Positions 36,062 to 45,015 of a stretch of DNA of 64,000 nt are shown one piece after another (positions within the stretch are counted from its first letter, which is position 1; the number at the start of each line of letters is the position of its first letter). Source of the stretch: Dorea longicatena (GTDB lineage: Bacteria > Bacillota > Clostridia > Lachnospirales > Lachnospiraceae); the NCBI RefSeq assembly GCF_025150085.1, contig NZ_CP102280.1, forward strand, positions 325,001 through 389,000, in the 5' to 3' direction. The translations under genes were made by a program, and so were the position numbers. The notes below the pieces were generated by a model. The model was not told the origin of the DNA. It ran no database searches and saw only the letters and a list, made by a program, of their open reading frames with translations.

Positions 36062-37001
36062 AATTACATTCCTGATACTGGAGTGTATTTTCCTGATACT
36101 GACATTATTTTTTGCATGGAAGATTTTTGACCGGGATGTGCCGGAAAAACGAGTGGCGGTGATCTTACCGGAATCAGGAGATAACCGGTGGAATTCACTG
36201 ATTAAAGGGATGAAGCAGTCGGCGAAAATAAACAATCTTCATATGATTATCTGTAATACAGATGAAATTGAAAATGCAGAGATGGAAAAAGAAATTATAA
36301 AAGAGCAGAAGCACAACAATATAGATGCATTTATCATATGTCCGGCACCGGGAAGTGATACGAAAGACATGTTAAAAAAACAGTGTGCCAAGACGCCATA
36401 CACACTGATCATGGAGGATGTATATTCCAAAGAAGGCGGGAATTCCGGTAATCCGGTAATCGGACCGGATTATTATAAGATAGGTTCTGAACTTGGAAAG
36501 CAGCTGGGAAAGAAGCGGCAGAAAATCGGAGTTGTCGCAAACTGGAAAGAATCAAAGTCAGATCAGGATGCGATCCGGGGATTAAGGGATTCACTGAAAG
36601 ATACCAAAAGTGAGATCGACTGGTATTGTTACCGGAAAAAAGATCAGAATATCTATGAAAAAGTAAGTAAAAAAGATAAAGTAGATGCAATAGTGGTTCT
36701 GGATCCACATGCATTGGAAGAACTAGGCGAGCAGTCTGATGAAGATTCATATCAGGGAGCGGACATATATGGCATTGGGAGCAGTGTAAAAGCGGTAGTG
36801 TTATTGGATAACGGAAATATCCAGGGACTGGTGGTTCCGGATGCCTATGAGATCGGATATAAAAGTGTCGGGGAAATGGCACAAAGGCTGGAACACAGAT
36901 TCTACAGGCTAAAAGGCTATAAGACAGAGATAAAGGTGTTTGACAGAGATGAATTTTCATTAAATGATAATTTGGAAAGGTTCTTATATTCTTATGAGTA
37001 A
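36048..37001 (+). CDS. Membrane-anchored periplasmic-binding-type sugar sensor
   Basis: A 317-residue protein with one N-terminal hydrophobic helix but no lipobox Cys, then a type-I binding-protein fold (R-V-A-V-I-L-P-E-S-G-D-N-R-W). Calcium-loop residues of MglB are absent. It overlaps the YesM kinase gene by 14 nt and the next binding-protein gene by 8 nt, so the three must be co-translated. No ABC genes accompany it, hence I infer a sensing rather than transport role. Confidence 0.78.
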   Translation: MKKNKITFLILECIFLILTLFFAWKIFDRDVPEKRVAVILPESGDNRWNSLIKGMKQSAKINNLHMIICNTDEIENAEMEKEIIKEQKHNNIDAFIICPAPGSDTKDMLKKQCAKTPYTLIMEDVYSKEGGNSGNPVIGPDYYKIGSELGKQLGKKRQKIGVVANWKESKSDQDAIRGLRDSLKDTKSEIDWYCYRKKDQNIYEKVSKKDKVDAIVVLDPHALEELGEQSDEDSYQGADIYGIGSSVKAVVLLDNGNIQGLVVPDAYEIGYKSVGEMAQRLEHRFYRLKGYKTEIKVFDRDEFSLNDNLERFLYSYE

Positions 37002-38031
37002 AAAAAACAGAAAAAGAAGAAGTATGATAGCAGTTATCCTGCTGATTGCTTTTCTGATTACCGGATGTGAAGACAAGAGTGTAAAGAGAGATCATATCAT
37101 TCGGATAGGAGTTGTAACCTATACGCAGGATGATCCATTTATCAATGCTATGACGGATCAGTTAAAAGAGAATCTGAAAAAAATGGAAACAGATCTTATG
37201 AAAATCATCACAACGGTAAAAAACGGCGATGATAATCAGCAGGATCAAAATGAGATCGTTGAGGAGATGATTGACGCCGGCTGTGATGTATTGTGTGTGA
37301 ATCTGGTTGACAGAACGGCACCATCCCGTATTATCAGGATGGCAAAACAAGAAGATATCCCGGTTCTCTTTTTTAACAGGGAGCCGGTCAGGGAGGATCT
37401 GATGCAATGGGAGAAGCTGTATTATATAGGATGTAACGCAGAGCAGTCCGGGATCATGCAGGGAGAAATTGTGGCGGATTATATTAAGAATCATCCGGAG
37501 GTTGATAAGAATCAGGATGGGAAGATTCAGTATATACTTCTGGAAGGAGAGGCCGGACATCAGGATGCCATCAGCAGAACAGACTATTCGGTTAAGACCT
37601 TGCTTGAACAGGGGATTGATCTTGAAAAATTGAGTTATCAGTTTGCAGACTGGAACCGTGGACAGGCTGAAAACAGAATGAGTCGTCTTATTGAACAATA
37701 TGGAGATGAGATAGAACTGGTTATTTCCAATAATGATGAGATGGCACTGGGAGCAGTGGCAGCCTGGCAGAAGGCCGGATATGACTGCCGGAACTGGCCT
37801 GTCATATTTGGAATTGACGGTCTGGACGATGCGCTGGAGGCAATCAAGACTGGAAAAATGAAGGGAACCGTCTATAATGATAAAGAGGATCAGGCAATGG
37901 AATTGGCGAAATTATCGGTAGAGATTGTCTGTGGAAAAGACACAAATCGGAAACATTTAAAGGAAGGCAGATATTATGTCTCCGAATATTGCCGTGTGGA
38001 TAGCAGTAATGTAGATCATTTTTTGAAATAA
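36994..38031 (+). CDS. MglB-like sugar-binding lipoprotein, likely sensor subunit
   Basis: A 345-residue lipoprotein from the ATG at 36994, which overlaps the previous stop. The signal peptide ends in the lipobox L-I-T-G-C. The mature protein is a type-I binding fold with the calcium loop D-K-N-Q-D-G-K-I (about residues 169-176) and N-N-D-E-M-A-L-G, as in galactose-binding proteins. It is clearly related to the MglB encoded at 27817 but has no Ser/Gly linker. Coupled to a YesM kinase, it resembles the XylFII-LytS arrangement in which a binding protein feeds a sensor kinase. That parallel is inference. Confidence 0.82.
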   Translation: MSKKNRKRRSMIAVILLIAFLITGCEDKSVKRDHIIRIGVVTYTQDDPFINAMTDQLKENLKKMETDLMKIITTVKNGDDNQQDQNEIVEEMIDAGCDVLCVNLVDRTAPSRIIRMAKQEDIPVLFFNREPVREDLMQWEKLYYIGCNAEQSGIMQGEIVADYIKNHPEVDKNQDGKIQYILLEGEAGHQDAISRTDYSVKTLLEQGIDLEKLSYQFADWNRGQAENRMSRLIEQYGDEIELVISNNDEMALGAVAAWQKAGYDCRNWPVIFGIDGLDDALEAIKTGKMKGTVYNDKEDQAMELAKLSVEIVCGKDTNRKHLKEGRYYVSEYCRVDSSNVDHFLK

Positions 38032-38048
38032 TAATGAGGAAATAGAAA

Positions 38049-38618
38049 ATGGATAACGCATGGATAATTGCATTTTACAAAGAAACAGATCCGGTAAAAA
38101 GACTGGAGTTATTAAAAGCAAATACCGGCGACGGAGAGTCGGAGAAAGACAAATACCGGAAACAGTTATGGATTGCAAGATATGGAAAACGAACACCCGT
38201 AAAAGATGAATTTATGAGATGTCTTATGGAAATGAAATATCTGGCAGAGGGTACGACAGTGGATCTGGGAGGAAAACGGAGAAAGCAGGGAGCGAAGATA
38301 GCTGCCACTTTGGGGCTGTCAGAATCACTGCTTCAGGAAAATGTATATAAGGAAATTCTTTTGCAGGAGCTTCAGAATGTCTTTTTGAAATTCATTGAAG
38401 TCAGCAGGGGAGGAAGAGCATTTACGTCACTTGTATTTGGAATGGGACAGATGTCAGAAGAAGGAGTGACAAAAAAGATTGCGCAGCAGATTAGTATGAT
38501 CGCTTTTCGTGCACCGCATCTGCTTCATATGGAGAAAGAGTTTGCGCTGTTACAGGAGGCGGCGCTTGAGGCTTTCAGGCAGGTATATCCGAACAGGGAA
38601 CATTTCCTGAAAAAATAA
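38049..38618 (+). CDS. Conserved hypothetical protein (possibly DUF6553)
   Basis: A 189-residue soluble, mostly helical protein starting 17 nt after the sugar-binding gene. I do not recognise a catalytic motif. There is a basic patch (G-G-K-R-R-K-Q-G) near the middle. The overall look resembles the DUF6553 group of clostridial proteins, but I cannot confirm that. It may be part of the sensor operon by spacing. No terminator is seen before it. Confidence 0.65.
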   Translation: MDNAWIIAFYKETDPVKRLELLKANTGDGESEKDKYRKQLWIARYGKRTPVKDEFMRCLMEMKYLAEGTTVDLGGKRRKQGAKIAATLGLSESLLQENVYKEILLQELQNVFLKFIEVSRGGRAFTSLVFGMGQMSEEGVTKKIAQQISMIAFRAPHLLHMEKEFALLQEAALEAFRQVYPNREHFLKK

Positions 38619-38730
38619 AGATAAAAATAAAATAAATAAAGATAAAGATAGCAGGCATGTATAGCGGATAAAAAGAACGAATGTTCGAAAAGCACTTGAA
38701 AACAAGAACACTTGTTTGTATAATGGAACT

Positions 38731-40257
38731 ATGAATATAGAAATCAAAAACAGTAATTATACAACACAGGAGAAATTACAGATTCTCGCTGATGCGGCAA
38801 AATATGATGTAGCATGTACGTCAAGTGGTTCAAGCCGCCGGGGAAAGAAAGGAGAACTCGGCAATACAGAGGCATGCGGCATCTGTCACAGTTTTGCAGC
38901 GGACGGAAGATGTATTTCTTTATTAAAGATTCTGATGACAAATCATTGTGCCTATGATTGTAAATATTGCATTAATCGTGCAAGCAACGATGTGAAACGG
39001 GCAACATTTACACCCGAAGAGATCTGTGAACTGACGATTGAGTTTTACAAGCGGAATTATATAGAAGGCCTTTTCTTAAGCTCCGGAGTTTTGAAAAATC
39101 CGACATACACGATGGAAAAGATGTGTGAGACTTTACTGCTGCTTCGCACAAAATATCATTTTAACGGTTATATCCATGTGAAGACGATTCCGGGAGCTTC
39201 GGATGAACTTCTTGCAGCGGCAGGATATCTGGCCGATCGTATCAGTGTCAATCTGGAACTTCCAACGGAAGAGGGGCTTCGGACTCTTGCACCGAATAAG
39301 ACAATGAAGACAATCCTTAATCCTATGGGAAAGGTTCAGAATACAATTGCTGCACACCGGATGGCCATCGGAAAGACAGCATATATGGAAAGAAGCAGGG
39401 GAAATCAACTGTTAAATAACGGCATTTTTTCGGAAATATCCAAAAGGAATTATCGGGAAAGCCTGGAAGAAAAAAAGAAGACAGACAGACTGTCGGATGG
39501 AAAGGACGGAACTTTGCCTTCTCAAAAAGAAATGGGGAGAGTGGATGGACTCCTTACATGGGACAATGCATATCAGTTAGCACCCCATGATATGTCTGGT
39601 TTAAAGCGTCGTTTTGCACCTGCTGGGCAGAGTACACAGATGATCATCGGTGCGACGGGGGAAAGTGACTATACATTATTGCAGACGACCCAGCAGTTGT
39701 ATCAGGGCTTTGATCTGAAACGAGTGTTTTACTCAGCATATATTCCGCTGAATGAGGATGATGCACTGCCGGGACTTGGAACACCGACACCGCTTTTGCG
39801 TGAACACCGCCTCTATCAGGCAGATTGGCTGCTTAGATTTTATGGATTCCAGGCAGGTGAATTATTGTCGGAAGAAAAGCCGGATTTCAATGAACTGATC
39901 GATCCAAAGTGTGACTGGGCATTACGCCATCTCGAACAATTTCCTGTGGAAATAGAGACTGCAAGTTATGCAAGATTGCTTCGGGTACCGGGAATCGGTC
40001 CCAAATCCGCCAGCCGGATCACACATGCAAGACGGTATGGAAGACTGGATTTTGCAAGCTTAAAGAAGATGGGTGTGGTACTTAAGCGGGCGCATTATTT
40101 TATTACCTGTGGGGGAAAACAGATGTATCATACACCGGTTGAAGCATCGTATATTATGAGACAACTGGTGAGTGTAGATAAGAAAGATGTGTGGAATATA
40201 GAACATTCCAATGAATCTTATGTGCAATTGTCGTTGGCAGACTTTGGGATTGGGTAG
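38731..40257 (+). CDS. Putative DNA modification/repair radical SAM protein
   Basis: A 508-residue protein from the ATG at 38731. The radical SAM motif C-x3-C-x2-C is seen in N-H-C-A-Y-D-C-K-Y-C-I-N and should hold a [4Fe-4S] cluster. The C-terminus has a helix-hairpin-helix DNA-binding motif, V-P-G-I-G-P-K-S-A. This pairing matches TIGR03916 (rSAM_link_UDG), a family normally linked to a TIGR03915 protein and a uracil-DNA-glycosylase-like domain. The TIGR03915 partner is next, 6 nt away. Biochemical function is not established for this family. Confidence 0.88.
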   Translation: MNIEIKNSNYTTQEKLQILADAAKYDVACTSSGSSRRGKKGELGNTEACGICHSFAADGRCISLLKILMTNHCAYDCKYCINRASNDVKRATFTPEEICELTIEFYKRNYIEGLFLSSGVLKNPTYTMEKMCETLLLLRTKYHFNGYIHVKTIPGASDELLAAAGYLADRISVNLELPTEEGLRTLAPNKTMKTILNPMGKVQNTIAAHRMAIGKTAYMERSRGNQLLNNGIFSEISKRNYRESLEEKKKTDRLSDGKDGTLPSQKEMGRVDGLLTWDNAYQLAPHDMSGLKRRFAPAGQSTQMIIGATGESDYTLLQTTQQLYQGFDLKRVFYSAYIPLNEDDALPGLGTPTPLLREHRLYQADWLLRFYGFQAGELLSEEKPDFNELIDPKCDWALRHLEQFPVEIETASYARLLRVPGIGPKSASRITHARRYGRLDFASLKKMGVVLKRAHYFITCGGKQMYHTPVEASYIMRQLVSVDKKDVWNIEHSNESYVQLSLADFGIG

Positions 40258-40263
40258 GAAATT

Positions 40264-41037
40264 ATGAAGATATATACTTGTAAGGATCGTCTGGAGGACA
40301 TTATGACCTGCATCTATGATGCCTGGTCGGAAGCTTTACGAATCGGTCATGATCAGATACAATTAAAGAAAGAACCGATATTACAGCAGACAATGTTTGA
40401 TGAATATGTCCATGTAGACGGGGATAATGTGAAAGCAGAAAAAGTAATCCGTTCTGTTCGCAGAGATATTTCCGATGAAGCATATCTGGATGTATATTAT
40501 GCAACCCTTTCTGCGGAGGAAGATGCGTTACAGGCAATCTATAATTTTCTGCGTGTCGGATTTGCAGTGGGAAGTAAGGTACTGGAACAGTATTCGAATC
40601 CTCATGTGATGCGCATGTTGGAACTTCGGCGGAAAGTCGGTAATGAAAGCCATCATTTTAATGAATTTGCACGATTCCAGTCGCTGGACAGAAAAGTCTA
40701 TGTCAGTCATCTGGAACCCAAAAGTGATGTGATCATGCTGGTTGGCAGACATTTTGCGGACCGGATGCCATCAGAACATTGGATGATCATAGATGATAAC
40801 CGGAAAACAGCATGCGTACATCCAAAAGACGGAACAAACTATCTGCGTTATCTGACGGATGACGAATTTGAGTCACTTCGTAAAACAGAACAGTATGAAG
40901 ATGAATATACAGAGATGTGGAAGACGTTTTTTCAGGCGGTTGCGATCAAAGAGAGGGAGAATTATGTGTGTCAGCGGAATTTGTTCCCAATCTGGAAGAG
41001 GAAGCATGCGGTGGAATTCAGAACGCTAAGGATATGA
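40264..41037 (+). CDS. TIGR03915-family putative DNA repair protein
   Basis: A 257-residue protein, the usual companion of the rSAM_link_UDG radical SAM protein. It opens with the conserved I-Y-T-C-K-D-R-L-E-D-I-M-T-C-I-Y-D-A-W and has a central H-F-N-E-F-A-R-F segment followed by a D-R-M-P-S-E-H-W-M-I-I-D-D region. In many species a UDG-like domain is fused to its C-terminus. Here the protein stops without one, and no UDG gene lies nearby. It starts 6 nt after its partner. Confidence 0.85.
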   Translation: MKIYTCKDRLEDIMTCIYDAWSEALRIGHDQIQLKKEPILQQTMFDEYVHVDGDNVKAEKVIRSVRRDISDEAYLDVYYATLSAEEDALQAIYNFLRVGFAVGSKVLEQYSNPHVMRMLELRRKVGNESHHFNEFARFQSLDRKVYVSHLEPKSDVIMLVGRHFADRMPSEHWMIIDDNRKTACVHPKDGTNYLRYLTDDEFESLRKTEQYEDEYTEMWKTFFQAVAIKERENYVCQRNLFPIWKRKHAVEFRTLRI

Positions 41038-41106
41038 GCATAAAAACTTACGAATCCTGAAAGAAATATCTGTCAGGAAGAGAATCATTGAAAGGGGAAC
41101 AAATCA

Positions 41107-41736
41107 ATGCAGCAAAATTTAAAAGTGTTAATGTTAAATGGAAGCCCACGGGCTAATGGCAATACATCTGTTGCATTAAAAGAAATGGAACAGGTATTTA
41201 AAGATAACGGAATCGAGACAGAGATCATACTGGTCGGCAATAAAGATATTCGAGGCTGTATCGCCTGTGGTTCCTGCTATGAGAAAGGCAAATGTGTATT
41301 CAACGATATGGTAAATGAACTGGCACTAAAGTTTGAAGAAGCCGATGGACTTGTCGTTGCAAGCCCGGTATATTATGCGTCAGCAAATGCGACACTGATT
41401 GCCTGTCTTGATCGTTTGTTCTACAGCAGTCATTTTGACAAGACGATGAAAGTCGGAGCAAGTGTTGTATGTGCGAGACGCGGTGGTTGTTCGGCAACAT
41501 TTGATGAATTGAACAAGTATTTTACAATCTCCGGAATGCCGGTTGCATCAAGCCAGTATTGGAACAGCATTCATGGACGTATGCCGGGTGAGTCAGAGCA
41601 GGACGGAGAAGGAAAACAGACGATGCGTACACTTGCAAGAAATATGACATTCTTGATGAAGAGTATTGCGCTTGGAAAAGAACAGTTCGGATTACCGGAA
41701 AAGGAAGAACGAATTGCGACACATTTTATACGGTAA
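41107..41736 (+). CDS. Flavodoxin-like NAD(P)H-dependent FMN reductase
   Basis: A 209-residue flavoprotein. The FMN phosphate loop is G-S-P-R-A-N-G-N-T-S. A Cys cluster (C-I-A-C-G-S-C-Y-E-K-G-K-C) follows at about 55-67, and a P-V-Y-Y-A-S motif contacts flavin. These are features of the iron-sulfur flavoprotein/multimeric flavodoxin WrbA-like group. It probably acts as an oxidoreductase using NAD(P)H or ferredoxin. The ribosome site is GAAAGGGGAAC. A GNAT gene follows. Confidence 0.85.
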   Translation: MQQNLKVLMLNGSPRANGNTSVALKEMEQVFKDNGIETEIILVGNKDIRGCIACGSCYEKGKCVFNDMVNELALKFEEADGLVVASPVYYASANATLIACLDRLFYSSHFDKTMKVGASVVCARRGGCSATFDELNKYFTISGMPVASSQYWNSIHGRMPGESEQDGEGKQTMRTLARNMTFLMKSIALGKEQFGLPEKEERIATHFIR

Positions 41737-41755
41737 TGGGATTGGAGAAAAGCAA

Positions 41756-42277
41756 ATGACAGATACACATATTTCAGAAAGATATGAATTTAGAAACATA
41801 AAACAGAACGAAGCAGAAGAAGCAGCAGAGATCGAAAGGATCTGTTTTCCGCCGAATGAAGCCTGTTCTAAGAAGCATATGAAAGACCGTGTTGCCGGAA
41901 TTGCGGATTTATTTCTGGTAGCGATTGATAAAGAAAATGGAAAGATGGCAGGTTTTTTAAATGGACTAGCGACGGATGATGAGATATTAAAAGACGAGTT
42001 CTTTACAGATGCCAGTCTGCATAACCCGGAAGGCAAGAATGTCATGCTTCTGGGATTGGATGTACTGCCGGAATACCGCAGTCAGGGACTTGCAAGAGAA
42101 CTGGTACACCGGTATCTCGAAAGAGAATGGGGAAGGGGAAGAAAAGAGATTATCCTTACCTGCCTGGAATCGAAGGTAGCGATGTATGAGAAATTCGGAT
42201 TTAAAGATAAAGGAATCGCGCAGTCAACCTGGGGCGGGGAAGAATGGCATGAGATGAGTGTAAAGAATCAGAATTAG
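41756..42277 (+). CDS. GNAT-family N-acetyltransferase
   Basis: A 173-residue protein from the ATG at 41756, with GGAGAAAAGC before it. The acetyl-CoA-binding motif A appears as L-D-V-L-P-E-Y-R-S-Q-G-L-A-R-E-L, with Q/R-x-x-G-x-A. The target of acetylation is unknown. It lies 19 nt after the flavodoxin-like gene and may share its transcript. Confidence 0.82.
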   Translation: MTDTHISERYEFRNIKQNEAEEAAEIERICFPPNEACSKKHMKDRVAGIADLFLVAIDKENGKMAGFLNGLATDDEILKDEFFTDASLHNPEGKNVMLLGLDVLPEYRSQGLARELVHRYLEREWGRGRKEIILTCLESKVAMYEKFGFKDKGIAQSTWGGEEWHEMSVKNQN

Positions 42278-42336
42278 AACACTGGAAAAAATGTATCAGC
42301 AAGAGAATAAATAGGCAAGAATACGGGAGGTACAAT

Positions 42337-42552
42337 GTGAGCAAAATAGTAAATATAAATACCACATCAACAAAAGAAGAACAGTTAAAAGACCTGATAA
42401 CATCCATCCAACAAGTAAAAGATTCTCTGGTAAATATACTGGATGAATATGAAGAAGCCGGTGAAGTGGATAAAGCAGACACTCTGACGGAAGCGTTGGA
42501 TGCATTGGAAGATGCATACGATGTGGTTAATGATGTACTGTTAGATGACTGA
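42337..42552 (+). CDS. Small acidic protein (71 aa)
   Basis: A 71-residue, strongly acidic, helical protein beginning at a GTG with an excellent GGGAGGTACAAT site. Heptad-like spacing of Leu, Ile and Val suggests a coiled coil. No Cys, membrane segment or recognised family is present. It may be a small binding or regulatory protein. Confidence 0.6.
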   Translation: MSKIVNINTTSTKEEQLKDLITSIQQVKDSLVNILDEYEEAGEVDKADTLTEALDALEDAYDVVNDVLLDD

Positions 42553-42567
42553 TAAAATAGTAAAAAT

Positions 42568-42663
42568 AGTCTGGAAGAGAACCGGGAGATTCCGGTGGAG
42601 TATTATGAGGCGTATATCCTTACAGAGATACAGAATTATTATGTGGAGAAATTTACGGTATAA
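42568..42663 (+). other. Possible 3' gene remnant
   Basis: An open stretch of about 31 codons (S-L-E-E-N-R-E-I-P-V-E-Y-Y-E) without a start codon or ribosome site runs to a stop just before a terminator. It reads like the tail of a lost gene, but it is too short to assign. Confidence 0.2.
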
Positions 42664-42694
42664 GGAGTGGGACATTGACGTTCCACTCTTTTTG
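42664..42694 (+). terminator. Rho-independent terminator
   Basis: GAGTGGGAC pairs with GTTCCACTC around a short loop, followed by TTTTT. Confidence 0.8.
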
Positions 42695-42772
42695 ATATAA
42701 ACTATAGCCTATATGTGTATAGTAAAATATAGACGTTATATTATAGTTGAAAAGTAAGGAGAGTACATACAA

Positions 42773-43996
42773 ATGAAGAGTTTTTATGAGTGGTACAGAA
42801 AGCATATCACCGGTGCGATTTTCGTCGGACTGATCCTCGGAATCCTGACCGGACTGTTTTTGGCGGGACGGTTTAACGTGGTTCTGACTGCAACAAGTGT
42901 ACTGGGAAGTATCTATATGAGTGCATTGAATATGATGATCTTCCCACTGGTATTTTGTTCGATCGTAATGGGGATTGCGAGCATCGGAAGTGCCAAGACG
43001 ACAGGTAAGATCACAGGAGCGGCAATGCTGTTCTTCCTGTGCACAACAGCAATCGCAAGTTTTGTTGGACTGATCATTCCGAGACTGATCTGTCTTGGAA
43101 AAGGCGTTAGCTTTAAGATGGCTACATCTGATATTCAGGCAACCAAGATGGACAGCATTCTTGATACGATCAAGGGACTGATCCCGTCTAACCCGGTATC
43201 CGCATTTGCAGAAGGTAATATGCTGCAGGTGCTGGTATTTGCGCTGATTATGGGATTCACACTGATTGCGATTGGAGAAAAAGGTGAGCCATTATTAAAG
43301 GTCATCGACTCCTGCAATGAAGCATGTCTGAAGATCATCAGTACGGTGATGTATTTCACACCGATCGGAGTCTTCTGTACGATCGTTCCGGTTGTAGAGG
43401 CGAATGGTACAAAGACGATCGTATCACTGGCTACGCAGCTGATTATCTTATATGTCGCATTCTTTGGATTTGCATTTATCGTATATGGCGGCACAGTGAG
43501 CATTCTCGGCAAGACAAGTCCGGTGAAGTTCTTCAAGGCGATCATGCCGGCGGCACTGAATGCATTTGGTACATGCTCAAGTTCAGCTACCATTCCGCTG
43601 AGTAAAAGCTGTGTCGAAGATAAACTTGGAGTTCCGAACCAGATCTCAAGTATCACGATCCCGCTTGGAGCAACGGTTAACATGGATGCTGTATCGATCC
43701 TGATGTCCTTTATGATCATGTTCTTTGCAAATGCATGCGGCGTGCATGTCAGCATTTCCATGATGATCATCATCCTTCTGGCGAACGTCCTTCTGTCAGT
43801 CGGAACACCGGGAATCCCGGGAGGTGCAATCGCATCATTCGCGGCACTTGCTACAATGGCCGGACTTCCTGCAGGAGTTATGGGTGTCTACATTAGTATC
43901 AATACTCTGTGCGATATGGGAGCAACCTGTGTTAATGTTATCGGTGATATGGCAGGATGTGTCGTGCTGAAAGAGAAGATTGAGATTGAAAAATAG
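42773..43996 (+). CDS. Dicarboxylate/amino acid:cation symporter
   Basis: A 407-residue membrane protein of the DAACS (GltP/GltT/SstT) family. It has the re-entrant loop Ser-rich stretch G-T-C-S-S-S-A-T-I-P-L-S, the N-M-D-A Na+-site motif in V-N-M-D-A-V, and a late G-I-P-G-G-A. It imports glutamate, aspartate, serine/threonine or C4-dicarboxylates with Na+ or H+. The precise substrate is unclear. It has an AAGGAGAG site and overlaps nothing; the EamA gene starts 25 nt after. Confidence 0.88.
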   Translation: MKSFYEWYRKHITGAIFVGLILGILTGLFLAGRFNVVLTATSVLGSIYMSALNMMIFPLVFCSIVMGIASIGSAKTTGKITGAAMLFFLCTTAIASFVGLIIPRLICLGKGVSFKMATSDIQATKMDSILDTIKGLIPSNPVSAFAEGNMLQVLVFALIMGFTLIAIGEKGEPLLKVIDSCNEACLKIISTVMYFTPIGVFCTIVPVVEANGTKTIVSLATQLIILYVAFFGFAFIVYGGTVSILGKTSPVKFFKAIMPAALNAFGTCSSSATIPLSKSCVEDKLGVPNQISSITIPLGATVNMDAVSILMSFMIMFFANACGVHVSISMMIIILLANVLLSVGTPGIPGGAIASFAALATMAGLPAGVMGVYISINTLCDMGATCVNVIGDMAGCVVLKEKIEIEK

Positions 43997-44021
43997 AACC
44001 AGAATTCCAGAGAGTAAAGAA

Positions 44022-44969
44022 ATGTCACAAATGCAAATTTCAGAAAAACAAAATATATTAACCAGAACATGGGTAGTCGCAGCTCTGGCGTGTGTCTGCT
44101 GCATCTTATGGGGCAGTGCAATTCCCGTGATCAAGACAGGCTACCAGATTCTTGCCGTTGATTCAGCGGACACCGCAAGTCAGATTGTTTTTGCCGGTAT
44201 CCGGTTCGCACTGGCGGGAATTCTTGTATTACTGTTCGCATCCATCCGGGAAAAAAGAGTTGTCCTTCCGGACGGAAAGATATTCAAGTATGTTATCCCA
44301 GTTTGCTTTGCTCAGACCTTCGTCCAGTACTTTTTCTTTTACATCGGAGTGGCACATACATCCGGTGTAAAAGGCGGGATCATCACAGGTCTAGGCAATT
44401 TTATTGCAATTTTAATGGCATGTCTGTTAGTAAGAAATGAAAAGATGACAGGCAGAAAACTTGCTGGCTGCATCCTCGGATTTGCGGGAGTCGTGATCAT
44501 CAACATGGCAGGCGGCTCTATGGACATGGGATTCAGGCTGACAGGAGAAGGCTTCGTGCTGATCGCGCAGCTTTCTTATGGAGCGTCAACCGTACTGATC
44601 AATATTTTCTCCAAAAAAGTATCACCGGTTATTTTAAGCGGTTGTCAGTTCTTCATGGGAGGTGTGTTGCTGTTCATAGTCGGAATCCTGATGGGCGGAC
44701 ACTTGGATCATATGTCGATTGCAGGAGTAGTATTGATTCTCTACCTGGCAATGGTATCGGCTGTGGCGTATACACTCTGGTCGGTTCTGCTGGCGCATAA
44801 CGAAGTATCGAAAGTGGCGATTTTCGGATTTGTCAATCCACTTTGCAGCGTGGTGTTATCGGCGTTGGTTCTTGGAGAAGTCAGCCAGGCATTTAATGCA
44901 AGAAGTCTGAGTGCATTGATTTTGGTTTGTGTGGGAATTTATATTGTGAATTGTAAAAGGAAAAAATAA
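44022..44969 (+). CDS. EamA/DMT-superfamily transporter
   Basis: A 315-residue protein with ten predicted membrane segments in two EamA repeats (about 20-150 and 170-310). The first repeat opens C-C-I-L-W-G-S-A-I-P and the second F-V-L-I-A-Q-L-S-Y-G-A-S. Such proteins export amino acids or metabolites. I chose the ATG at 44022 after an AGAGAGTAAAG site; the upstream in-frame extension overlaps the symporter gene and is not needed. Confidence 0.85.
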   Translation: MSQMQISEKQNILTRTWVVAALACVCCILWGSAIPVIKTGYQILAVDSADTASQIVFAGIRFALAGILVLLFASIREKRVVLPDGKIFKYVIPVCFAQTFVQYFFFYIGVAHTSGVKGGIITGLGNFIAILMACLLVRNEKMTGRKLAGCILGFAGVVIINMAGGSMDMGFRLTGEGFVLIAQLSYGASTVLINIFSKKVSPVILSGCQFFMGGVLLFIVGILMGGHLDHMSIAGVVLILYLAMVSAVAYTLWSVLLAHNEVSKVAIFGFVNPLCSVVLSALVLGEVSQAFNARSLSALILVCVGIYIVNCKRKK

Positions 44970-45012
44970 AAGAAGCGGAAAAAGTTGTGAATGTAAACTT
45001 TTTCCGCTTCTT
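44970..45012. terminator. Bidirectional terminator
   Basis: A long stem, AGAAGCGGAAAAAGTT with AACTTTTTCCGCTTCTT, between convergent genes, with A- and T-runs on either side. It can serve both the EamA gene (+) and the MATE gene (-). Confidence 0.82.
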
Positions 45013-45015
45013 ATT

